Below the pieces are notes generated by a model, which was not told the DNA's origin, did not search any database, and worked only from the letters and a program-made list of their open reading frames with translations. This document shows, one piece after another, positions 7,918-13,610 of a DNA stretch of 19,181 bases. The DNA is from Chloroflexota bacterium (GTDB taxonomy: Bacteria; Chloroflexota; Limnocylindria; Limnocylindrales; CSP1-4). Each line of letters opens with the position of its first letter. Within the stretch, counting starts at the first letter, position 1. The stretch is taken from NCBI GenBank assembly GCA_021786915.1, contig JAJYMP010000777.1, forward strand, positions 1 through 19,181. The letters are read 5' to 3'. The position numbers were made by a program, and so were the translations under genes.

Positions 7918-8109
7918 TCAGTGGCGGCGGCGGCGCGCCGGCCCGCCCGTGAGCCAGTCGAAAGCCGACCCCACGGCCCACGCGAGCAGGCGGAGGAGCC
8001 AGTACAGGATCGCCAGTGGCCAGGCCACGACGAGCATCAGGATCGTGATCAGGCAGCCGTGGTCGCCAGCCTGCTTGACGATGACGACCTGCGGCCGCTC
8101 CCTACCCAC
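7918..8109 (-). CDS. Small single-domain membrane protein, unknown function
   Basis: This 63-residue protein starts at GTG 8109. A polar N-terminus (GRERPQVVIVKQAGDHG) leads into a hydrophobic stretch LITILMLVVAWPLAILYWLL that continues to about residue 50, long enough for one helix or a hairpin of two. It ends in a strongly basic tail (PARRRRH). Upstream on the minus strand there is a weak GGGGCG ribosome-binding-like sequence. I do not recognise the family. Small proteins with this layout are often membrane regulators or accessory subunits, but nothing here shows a partner. The hydrophobic composition stands out from its surroundings and supports real coding. The nearest same-strand gene is the AI-2E permease 145 bp downstream. 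Confidence 0.6.
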   Translation of the reverse strand: MGRERPQVVIVKQAGDHGCLITILMLVVAWPLAILYWLLRLLAWAVGSAFDWLTGGPARRRRH

Positions 8110-8279
8110 AGGACGCCCCGGCGTGCGATCCGCGCCTCCCGAGGCGTCGCGCCGGACGTGCGCTCCAGCCCCGCGATCCCGCCGATTCGGGCCGTTCCGT
8201 CACTGATGCCTCCATGCCGTGGCACGAGCGCCCCTGCGCCGCCAAGAGTCCATGTCGAGTCTCTGGTCCCTCGATCGTC

Positions 8280-8291
8280 GCGTCATGACGC
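8280..8291. promoter_or_regulatory. GCGTCATGACGC palindrome
   Basis: This is a perfect 12-bp palindrome containing the recurrent core GTCATGAC (8282-8289). It lies in the 262-bp gap between the small membrane protein start (8109) and the response regulator stop (8372), about 170 bp upstream of the former. No gene was recognised in this gap (8110-8371). It is a candidate operator; see the copies at 2761, 9582 and 10211. Confidence 0.45.
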
Positions 8292-8328
8292 AACGTCATC
8301 GGCCCAACGCGCGAACCGCGGCAGAGAC

Positions 8329-8349
8329 GCTCCCGAATCGATCGGGCGC
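8329..8349 (-). terminator. Weak hairpin downstream of the response regulator
   Basis: CCCGA (8332-8336) pairs with TCGGG (8342-8346) around a 5-nt loop, and GC/GC extends the stem after one T/C mismatch. It begins 22 bp after the regulator stop on the minus strand. There is no T-run, so confidence as a terminator is low. Confidence 0.3.
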
Positions 8350-8371
8350 TCGTCATCCCGCCCGCGGCAGG

Positions 8372-9175
8372 TCAGTCGCGGGCGCCGCGCTCCGCCTCCG
8401 GCGCGCCGCCGCCCCAGCCCGCGTTCGAGAACGTCGGGATGAACCGGTACCCGCGGCCGGGGACGGTCGCGATGAACCGCGGGCGCCGGTAGTCGTTCTG
8501 GAGCTTGACCCGGAGGCCCCGGATGTGCCGGTCGACGATGTTGCTCTCGGCCACGAAGTCGGTGCCCCAGACGGCGTCGAGGATCTCGTCCCGCGAGACC
8601 ACGCGCCCGGCCCGGCTGGCCAGCAGGTACAGCAGGCTCTGCTCGATCCCCGACAGGTGGATCACCGACGCGCCGGCCCGCACCTCGCGGCCCAGGATGT
8701 CGATCTCGATCTCGCCGAGGCGGATCGTCGGCACCATGGGGCGGTCGGAGCCGGTGGCCCGCCGGGTGATGACGATCGCCCGCGCGAGCAGCTCCTCGGG
8801 CGAGAAGGGCACCGTCAGGATGTCGTCGACCCCGAGGTCGAACGCGCGCAGCTTGGTCCGCAGGTCGCCGCGGCGGGTCAGCCCGAGGGCCGGGGTGGCG
8901 CGCTCCCGCAGCCGGTTCGAGGCGCCCAGGTTCGCGAGCAGCGCGGTGCTGTCGTCGTGGTCCATGTCGACGACCGCGAGGTGCGGGTGCCACTCCGCCA
9001 GGACGGCCTCGGCCGCCGCCAGGTCCCGCGCGGCCCGCACGACGAACAGGCCGTGGTTCAGGGTCAGCTCGATGAGGTCGACCATGAGCTCGCGGTCGTG
9101 GAGGACGAGCGCCCGCCGCGCCTCGGCGCTCGGGACGGTCGGGACGCTCGGGACGCTCGCGGTGTCCTGGGACAC
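8372..9175 (-). CDS. OmpR/PhoB-type response regulator with an atypical receiver domain
   Basis: This is a 267-residue DNA-binding regulator. Residues about 20-138 form a CheY-like receiver. The likely phospho-acceptor is D70 (HLAVVDMD) and the switch Thr is T100 (LGLTRR). The N-terminal acidic pair is only H26-D27. The normally invariant Lys of the KPF motif is Val (LTVPFSPEEL, V122). Residues about 150-247 are a winged-helix Trans_reg_C domain, with LSGIEQSLLYLLASRAGRVV, the recognition-helix region ESNIVDRHIRGLRVKL and the wing ATVPGRGYRFIP. GTG 9175 was chosen because AGGAG lies 5 nt upstream; the frame stays open far upstream but is not protein-like there. No histidine kinase gene is adjacent, so it is an orphan. 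Loss of the Lys suggests phosphorylation-independent or altered switching (inference). Confidence 0.9.
   Translation of the reverse strand: MSQDTASVPSVPTVPSAEARRALVLHDRELMVDLIELTLNHGLFVVRAARDLAAAEAVLAEWHPHLAVVDMDHDDSTALLANLGASNRLRERATPALGLTRRGDLRTKLRAFDLGVDDILTVPFSPEELLARAIVITRRATGSDRPMVPTIRLGEIEIDILGREVRAGASVIHLSGIEQSLLYLLASRAGRVVSRDEILDAVWGTDFVAESNIVDRHIRGLRVKLQNDYRRPRFIATVPGRGYRFIPTFSNAGWGGGAPEAERGARD
9132..9158 (-). repeat. Three 9-bp tandem repeats at the start of the response regulator
   Basis: Units 9132-9140, 9141-9149 and 9150-9158 (GGGACGNTC type) encode the SVPSVPTVPS segment ahead of the receiver domain. Expansion or contraction would stay in frame and only alter the linker. Confidence 0.6.
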
Positions 9176-9347
9176 AGTCGCTCCTGCACTCGGGTGGTGC
9201 CCGGAGTATTCCACGGGTCGCGTCCGACCGTCAGGGCCTGTCGAAACGAGCGGACGGGGACATTGCACCGCCGCGTTCGGGGTGAAATGGCCCGCAGCGA
9301 ACTCCAGTGGCCAGGACCAGGGACAAGCGTGGCGACGGCGGGCGTTC

Positions 9348-9521
9348 GCTCGCGACAGGCGCTGCCAGCGTGAACTCCATCTCAACCTTGATCTTCCCGC
9401 CAACCATCGGCCCGTCGGCCTCGAGGCTGGCGTTCCACGCCAGTCCCCACTCGTGGCGCCTGATGCGACCGCACGCGGGGAGCCCGGCCCCGTGAGCGCC
9501 CTGCGGGTTCGACACCTCGCC
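9348..9521 (-). pseudogene. Fragment of a YceI-family protein, C-terminal third
   Basis: The minus-strand frame contains SNPQGAHGAGL followed by GRIRRHEWGLAWNASLEADG, then MVGGKIKVEMEFTLA. This is the classic end of YceI-like lipocalin-fold proteins (x-R-x-GF-x-A-x-G-x-INR-x-x-(F/W)GL-x-WN, then VG(D/G)-(E/K)-(V/I)-K-(I/V)-x-(I/M/L)-(E/D)). The N-terminal two-thirds, including the signal peptide and the isoprenoid-binding barrel strands, are missing; no matching segments were found in other frames upstream. It is therefore a remnant lying in the 513-bp gap between the response regulator and the cupin (9176-9688). Nothing else was recognised in that gap apart from the palindrome at 9581. Confidence 0.68.
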
Positions 9522-9580
9522 AGAGTCGGTCTGGGGACCGTCCTGCGTCGCCGCGTCCGCGACCCCGGCGCATGAACGTT

Positions 9581-9590
9581 CGTCATGACG
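9581..9590. promoter_or_regulatory. CGTCATGACG palindrome upstream of the cupin gene
   Basis: This 10-bp perfect palindrome with core GTCATGAC (9582-9589) lies about 100 bp before the cupin start at 9689. It is one of four copies of this core in the window and a candidate operator. Confidence 0.45.
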
Positions 9591-9688
9591 CGGCACCTGG
9601 CGCGCCCCACACTCCAACGGGTGGCATGTCGCGGGACGCCCGCCCGGGCGCCGGCCAGCGGGTCGTGCCCCCCGAGAGCAGGTTCACC

Positions 9689-10075
9689 ATGGCCTTCAAC
9701 GTCGACATCGTCGCGGCCGCGCGCGCGAACTCCAGCTTCCGCGAGGTCCTGTCCACCGGCCCGCACGCCCAAGTCGTGGTCATGAGCATCCCGCCCGGCG
9801 AGGAGATCGGCGCGGAGACCCACGACCATCTCGATCAGGTGCTTGTGTTCGTTGACGGCGTGGGCGTCGCGCGCCTGGGCGACGAGGAGAGCGCGGTGAG
9901 CGCCGGACGCATGGTCCTGGTCCCGGCGGGCATCCACCACAACGTGGTCAACACCGGTCCCGCCGACCTCCGGCTGTACACGGTGTACGCACCTCCGCAG
10001 CATGCCCCGGGAACCGTGCACCGCACGAAGGCCGAGGCCGACGCGGACGAGGCCGACCACTTCGTGTCCGGCTGA
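9689..10075 (+). CDS. Cupin-domain protein, probable metal-binding single-domain cupin
   Basis: This 128-residue protein is one conserved beta-barrel. Cupin motif 1 is GAETHDHLDQVLVFVDGVG: H45, H47 and Q50 occupy the HxHxxx(E/Q) metal-ligand positions. Motif 2 is VPAGIHHNVVN, with H83/H84 giving the last ligand. The C-terminal signature LYTVYAPPQHAPGTVHRTKA is typical of a widespread group often annotated as mannose-6-phosphate isomerase-like cupins; true isomerase activity is not implied. ATG 9689 was chosen because an AGG lies about 6 nt upstream and the family usually starts near this point; an ATG at 9572 would add an unrelated 39-residue leader. It stands alone, facing away from the response regulator. 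Its role is unknown; a small-molecule dioxygenase, isomerase or sensor are all possible. Confidence 0.88.
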   Translation: MAFNVDIVAAARANSSFREVLSTGPHAQVVVMSIPPGEEIGAETHDHLDQVLVFVDGVGVARLGDEESAVSAGRMVLVPAGIHHNVVNTGPADLRLYTVYAPPQHAPGTVHRTKAEADADEADHFVSG

Positions 10076-10209
10076 GCTGGCCGCCTTCTCGAATGCGGGC
10101 TGGGCGGGCGCGGGGATGAGGGCACCGGCTGCGGGCCTGATCGACGCCCGCCGCGCGCCTGCTCGACAGGGGATCCGCACCCACTCCGGCGCGCCGCTAC
10201 ATGACGGGC

Positions 10210-10219
10210 TGTCATGACA
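10210..10219. promoter_or_regulatory. TGTCATGACA palindrome upstream of the ice-binding-like gene
   Basis: This 10-bp perfect palindrome with core GTCATGAC (10211-10218) lies about 120 bp before the DUF3494 gene start and 135 bp after the cupin stop. It shares TGTCATGACA with the copy at 2760-2769. Nothing else was recognised in 10076-10338. It is a candidate operator. Confidence 0.45.
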
Positions 10220-10338
10220 CGGCCGGCCACTCCCCTCACGGTAGGTCACCAGAGTCCGAGCGGCTCACCGTCGAGGTGCGCCCGGAGGCGCAGCGTCGTC
10301 CGTGGGTTGCGGGCAGGCAAGAGTCGGAAAGAAGTGAC

Positions 10339-11217
10339 ATGAGACGCATCGCAAGCATCGGCCTCGCGGCGGTCGCCACGATCGCGCTGGCGGGCACCGT
10401 CCTCGCCGCGGCGTCGGTCAACCTCGGCACCGCCAAGAGCTTCGCCGTCCTGGCCGGCACCACCATCACGAACACCGGGGCGACCACGATCACCGGCGAC
10501 GTCGGGCTGGACCCCGGCAGCGCCGCCACCGGCTTCGCCACCGTCACGCTCGACGGCGCCAAGCACCTCGCCGACGCCGTGGCCCTGAAGGCGGAGGGCG
10601 ACCTCGTGACCGCCTACAACGACGCCGCCGGGGCGACGCCGGTCAACAAGGTCGCGACCGAGCTCGGCGGCACGACGCTCAAGCCCGGCGTCTACGGGTC
10701 GGACACCCTCGGGCTGACCGGCACCCTCACGCTCGACGGCGGCGGCGTGTACATCTTCCAGGCGGGGTCCACGCTGATCACCGCGCCGGGCAGCAGCGTG
10801 AAGCTCACCAACGGCGCCTCGGCCTGCGACGTCTACTGGCAGGTGGGCAGCTCGGCGACGCTGGACACCACCACCAGCTTCAAGGGCACGATCATGGCCC
10901 TCACCTCCATCGCGCTCAACGACGGCGTGACGCTCGAGGGCCGGGCGCTCGCCCGCAACGGCGCCGTCACCATGATCCACGACACCATCGACAGCTCGTC
11001 CTGCGCCGCGCCATCGCCCACGAGCAAGCCGTCAGCCTCGACGGCGCCGCCCGCCGAGACAGTGCCGAACGCGCCGGCGACCGATACCGTCGGCACGACG
11101 CCAGCAGCCGTCAGCCAGCCGGTTCCGGCCTACGCCCTGGCCTTGCTCGTCCTCGCCTCGATCGGCTGGGTGTGGTCGATCCGGTACGTCGCCATGCGAT
11201 CCCGTCGACGCAGGTAG
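10339..11217 (+). CDS. Exported, C-terminally anchored ice-binding-like (DUF3494) protein
   Basis: This 292-residue protein begins with a signal peptide (about 1-24: MRRIASIGLAAVATIALAGT, then VLAA). Residues about 27-222 are a DUF3494 domain, the right-handed beta-solenoid of bacterial ice-binding proteins and adhesins. Typical elements are LGTAKSFAVLAGTTITNTG, TGDVGLDPG, LKPGVYGSD, GGGVYIFQAGSTL and FKGTIMALTSIALNDG, with GRALARNGAVTM closing the fold. C163 and C222 could form a disulfide. A Pro/Ser/Thr/Ala linker (about 223-262) leads to a membrane helix (about 264-281) and a basic RSRRRRR-like tail; no LPXTG-type motif is present, so anchoring is by the helix. Start ATG 10339 follows a purine-rich GGAAAGAAG and fits the signal peptide. 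DUF3494 domains are not always ice-active; a surface adhesin or matrix role is equally possible. Confidence 0.9.
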   Translation: MRRIASIGLAAVATIALAGTVLAAASVNLGTAKSFAVLAGTTITNTGATTITGDVGLDPGSAATGFATVTLDGAKHLADAVALKAEGDLVTAYNDAAGATPVNKVATELGGTTLKPGVYGSDTLGLTGTLTLDGGGVYIFQAGSTLITAPGSSVKLTNGASACDVYWQVGSSATLDTTTSFKGTIMALTSIALNDGVTLEGRALARNGAVTMIHDTIDSSSCAAPSPTSKPSASTAPPAETVPNAPATDTVGTTPAAVSQPVPAYALALLVLASIGWVWSIRYVAMRSRRRR

Positions 11218-11236
11218 GCCTCGGTCCGGCGACACT

Positions 11237-11276
11237 CCACGACGCCAGTTCGTCGCAGTCCGAACCGGCGTCGTGG
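11237..11276 (+). terminator. Long hairpin after the ice-binding-like gene
   Basis: CCACGACGCC (11237-11246) pairs with GGCGTCGTGG (11267-11276). After one A/C mismatch the stem continues GTTCG/CGAAC around an 8-nt loop (11253-11260). The result is 15 bp plus one mismatch, starting 19 bp beyond the stop codon. This is the strongest stem-loop in the window. It is followed by TTCC rather than a T-run. Confidence 0.6.
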
Positions 11277-11391
11277 TTCCATGACCGGGCGACGCGGTGG
11301 CACACGAGCCGGAGCGGTCGCGCGGGACCCGACGACGCGAGCCCACGCCATCGTAGGGAACCCACCCTGACACAGTGACCGGCTGTTCGGC

Positions 11392-11443
11392 ATCGGCTGC
11401 GGCTTCTCTCGCGAGCCCAGCCCGAGAGGCGGCGGCAGCCGAT
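11392..11443 (-). terminator. Composite stem-loop after the minus-strand ATP-grasp gene
   Basis: ATCGGCTGC (11392-11400) pairs with GCAGCCGAT (11435-11443). An inner stem CTCTCG/CGAGAG forms after an internal loop. It begins about 25 bp beyond the stop of the minus-strand ATP-grasp gene (11468). With the hairpin at 11237-11276 it separates two convergent genes, one stem per gene. There is no T-run. Confidence 0.5.
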
Positions 11444-11467
11444 CGTCGTGCTCGCGAAACCCGTGGA

Positions 11468-12340
11468 TCAGCGCGCGAGCAGCCAGTCCGCGATCGCGCC
11501 CGCCACGTCCACGCCCGCGTGCGTCTCGAGGGCCTCGAACTGCGGCTCGCCGTTGACCTCCAGGATGACAGGCCCCCAGCGGGTCGCGATGATGTCGACC
11601 CCGGCGTAGTCGAGCCCCAGGGCGCGCACCGCCGCAGTCGCCATCACCGCCTCGTCGGCGGCCGGCGTGACCCCGATCGCCTGCCCGCCCTGGGCCACGT
11701 TGGAGCGGAAGTCGCCCGCCGGGGCGCGGCGCTCGATGGCGCCCAGGACGCGCCCGTCGAGCACGAACAGCCGCCGGTCCACCCCGTCCGCCTCGGCCAC
11801 GAACGGCTGGATCAGGTACGGCGTGCCGTCGAAGGGGCGGGCGCCGGCGACGAGCGCGAGGTCATCCGACGAACGCAGCAGGTACGTGTGCTCGCCCGAC
11901 GAGCCGCCCAGCGGCTTCGCGACGCACGGGTAGCCGACGTGCTCGGCCGCCTCGCGGTCCGCTGCCGCCTCCGTGGTCACGGCGCACGGGAGCTGCGGCA
12001 GCCCGGCGGCCGACAGCCGCTGCGAGGCGAGGAACTTGTCGCCCGTGAGCCGTGTCGCGGCCACGCCGTTGGCGACGCGCGTGCCCTCGGCCTCCCACGC
12101 GGCCAGCACGAGCGACGACGGCCCGCGGGCGCCCCACCACGTGTGGATGACCGCATCCGGCCGATCGATGCCGACGGCGGACACGCGGCCGTCAACGAGG
12201 CACGGGATCAGCGCCCCCGGCGAGACGACGCGGAGCGGCGCGCCACGCCCCTGGAACGCCTCGCCGAACCGGCGGATCGCGTACGCGTGGCGCGGGAAGG
12301 CGACGAGGATGGAGTCTCGGGTCGGCCGGCGCGGGTGCAT
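11468..12340 (-). CDS. RimK-like ATP-grasp ligase (copy A)
   Basis: This 290-residue ATP-grasp enzyme would join a carboxylate to an amine, forming an acyl-phosphate intermediate with ATP. RimK/LysX-type landmarks are visible: GDKFLASQRLSAAGLPQLP (about 100-118), the ATP-binding Lys loop CVAKPLGGSSGEH (K142), the hinge YLIQPFV, RRLFVLDGRVLGAIERRAP, the substrate/phosphate loop FRSNVAQGG (about 211-219), and metal ligands in DYAGVDII and VILEVNGEPQ (E261, N263). All expected catalytic residues appear intact. ATG 12340 is supported by TACGCT exactly 6 nt upstream; upstream in-frame sequence does not look like protein. It is divergent from a second ATP-grasp gene 59 bp away. Substrate is unknown: candidates are amino-acid ligation to a peptide, carrier protein or cofactor. 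No biosynthetic partner genes are adjacent. Confidence 0.88.
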   Translation of the reverse strand: MHPRRPTRDSILVAFPRHAYAIRRFGEAFQGRGAPLRVVSPGALIPCLVDGRVSAVGIDRPDAVIHTWWGARGPSSLVLAAWEAEGTRVANGVAATRLTGDKFLASQRLSAAGLPQLPCAVTTEAAADREAAEHVGYPCVAKPLGGSSGEHTYLLRSSDDLALVAGARPFDGTPYLIQPFVAEADGVDRRLFVLDGRVLGAIERRAPAGDFRSNVAQGGQAIGVTPAADEAVMATAAVRALGLDYAGVDIIATRWGPVILEVNGEPQFEALETHAGVDVAGAIADWLLAR

Positions 12341-12352
12341 CAGCCAAGCGTA
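12341..12352 (-). promoter_or_regulatory. Leaderless-type -10 element of ATP-grasp copy A
   Basis: On the minus strand TACGCT (12352 to 12347) is followed by six bases and then the ATG at 12340. No Shine-Dalgarno sequence lies in the gap. No clear -35 was seen. Confidence 0.5.
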
Positions 12353-12387
12353 TGCCAGCGTCACGGTCGCCCGACGGGCCGCCCCAA

Positions 12388-12399
12388 TACAATCGCCGC
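12388..12399 (+). promoter_or_regulatory. Leaderless-type -10 element of ATP-grasp copy B
   Basis: TACAAT (12388-12393), a near-consensus -10 box, is followed by six bases and then GTG 12400. It fixes the start of copy B and lies 35 bp from the divergent TACGCT box of copy A. No Shine-Dalgarno sequence and no clear -35 were seen. Confidence 0.55.
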
Positions 12400-13347
12400 G
12401 TGATCGAGGGCGCGAGCGACAGGAGGGGGCGGGCCAGCAGGCGTCCGCCACGCGTCGGGCTCATCGGGACGCCTGAGCTGGTGACCTTCCCCCGCTACGC
12501 CGAGAGCCTCGAGCGGCGCGGCGCGGAGGTCGTCCAGATCGACCCGATGGACCTGGTCGCGCGCGTGGACGGAACGCACGTCTCGGCGTTCCTCCCGGTC
12601 GTCGACCTGGACCGGCTCGACGGCTTCTTCGCCCCCGTCGCGGGATCGGCGTCGGTGGTCATGCTGGCGGCCATCCGCCAGCTCGAGGCGCTCGGCATCC
12701 CCACGCTCAACCCGACCGGGGCCCGCTTCCTCGCGCGCGACAAGTGGGCCACCGCTGAAGCCTTCGCGAAGGCGGGGATCCCCCACCCGCTCACGTTCTT
12801 CGTCGGAGGCTCGCCGCTCGCCCGCTCGGCTCGGCAGCGCGTCGCGTCGGAACTGGGCTTCCCGCTGGTCGTGAAGGGTCGCCTGGGGACGCTCGGGGCC
12901 GAGGTCAGGCTGGCGCACGACGCGGACGAGCTGGAGCGGATCGTCGAGGACCTCCACGTCCACATCGACGACGGCGTCCTGCTCCAGGAGTTCTTCGCCG
13001 AGGCCGGCGCCCGGGACACGCGCGTCATCGTGCTCGAGGGCGAGGTGATCGCGGTCAAGGCGCGCTGGTCCGGGCGCGAGGACGAGTTCCGCGCGGCGAT
13101 GCCCGGCTATGTCGCCACGATCGGCGAGATCACCGACGAGGAGGCGGCGCTGTCGATTGCGGCTGCGCGGGCGATCGGGCTGGACCTGGCCGGCATCGAC
13201 CTGATGCGGACGCGCCACGGGCCCCGCGTCATCGAGGTCAACGGCAACCCGTTCCTCGCCACGACCGAGCGCGTGACCGGCGTGGACATCGCGGGCGCGG
13301 TGGCCGACGCGCTGCTGCGCCGGATCGCCGCCCGCCGGCCCGGCTAG
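12400..13347 (+). CDS. RimK-like ATP-grasp ligase (copy B)
   Basis: This 315-residue ATP-grasp protein is a distant paralogue of the divergent neighbour. Visible landmarks are LARDKWATAEAFAKAGIPHP (about 111-130), the ATP-binding Lys loop LVVKGRLGTLGAEV (K159), the hinge LLQEFFAEAG, RVIVLEGEVIAVKARW, LAGIDLMR and the metal-ligand motif RVIEVNGNP (E279, N281). The loop that reads FRSNVAQGG in copy A is FRAAMPGYV here. The Asn and Gly-Gly are therefore lost, implying a different substrate or a changed catalytic role. Both copies end with the same G-V-D-(V/I)-A-G-A-(I/V)-A-D pattern, supporting common ancestry. GTG 12400 follows a TACAAT box by 6 nt; ATG 12352 would overlap that promoter. The first ~17 residues are polar and probably disordered. 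Function is unknown. Confidence 0.87.
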   Translation: MIEGASDRRGRASRRPPRVGLIGTPELVTFPRYAESLERRGAEVVQIDPMDLVARVDGTHVSAFLPVVDLDRLDGFFAPVAGSASVVMLAAIRQLEALGIPTLNPTGARFLARDKWATAEAFAKAGIPHPLTFFVGGSPLARSARQRVASELGFPLVVKGRLGTLGAEVRLAHDADELERIVEDLHVHIDDGVLLQEFFAEAGARDTRVIVLEGEVIAVKARWSGREDEFRAAMPGYVATIGEITDEEAALSIAAARAIGLDLAGIDLMRTRHGPRVIEVNGNPFLATTERVTGVDIAGAVADALLRRIAARRPG

Positions 13348-13359
13348 CGGCGACGGTGC

Positions 13360-13585
13360 TTCGTGGTGCCGACGCGCACCGGACCTTCGGCGAGCGGCCA
13401 TACGTCCCCCGGCAACGGCGGCACCTGCACCGCCGACTCGGGCGGCCCGAGCTTCCTCGGCGGCTCGAACGTCGTCGCCGCCACCACCATCACGGGCGAC
13501 GCCGTCTGCCGGCCACCACGTGGACTACCGGATGGGCTCCGCCGCGGCGCGCGCCTTCCTCGGGGAGTTCGTGACTCTTCCCTGA
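13360..13585 (+). pseudogene. Frameshifted C-terminal fragment of a trypsin-like (S1) serine protease
   Basis: The first frame reads SPGNGGTCTADSGGPSFLGG, then SNVVAATTITGDAVCR. This includes the catalytic-serine motif DSGGP (Ser codon at 13438) and a Cys pair placed as in secreted S1 proteases. Near 13512 the homology moves to another frame, reading HHVDYRMGSAAARAFLGEFV, then TLP and a stop at 13583-13585. That is the expected C-terminal helix region of this family. The His and Asp of the triad, the signal peptide and most of the protease are missing, and one indel interrupts the remaining part. It fills the 263-bp gap between ATP-grasp copy B and the glycosyltransferase. Confidence 0.72.
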
Positions 13586-13598
13586 CGGCGTGCCGTCG

Positions 13599-13610
13599 TA
13601 TCGTGGCGGG
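13599..13610 (+). promoter_or_regulatory. Leaderless-type -10 element of the glycosyltransferase gene
   Basis: TATCGT (13599-13604), six bases, then ATG 13611. This is the same spacing as at 779, 12340 and 12400. No Shine-Dalgarno sequence was seen. Confidence 0.45.

Noticed and set aside
8413..10104. A 19-bp inverted match (18 identical) between 8413-8431, inside the response regulator, and 10086-10104
   Set aside because: The matching frame would spell FSNAGW in both, but flanking sequence does not match, and by rough estimate a match of this length can arise by chance in DNA this GC-rich.
9176..10249. Extending the response regulator to an upstream start near 10249
   Set aside because: The extra ~357 residues are not protein-like, run under the cupin gene, and bypass the AGGAG-GTG start at 9175.
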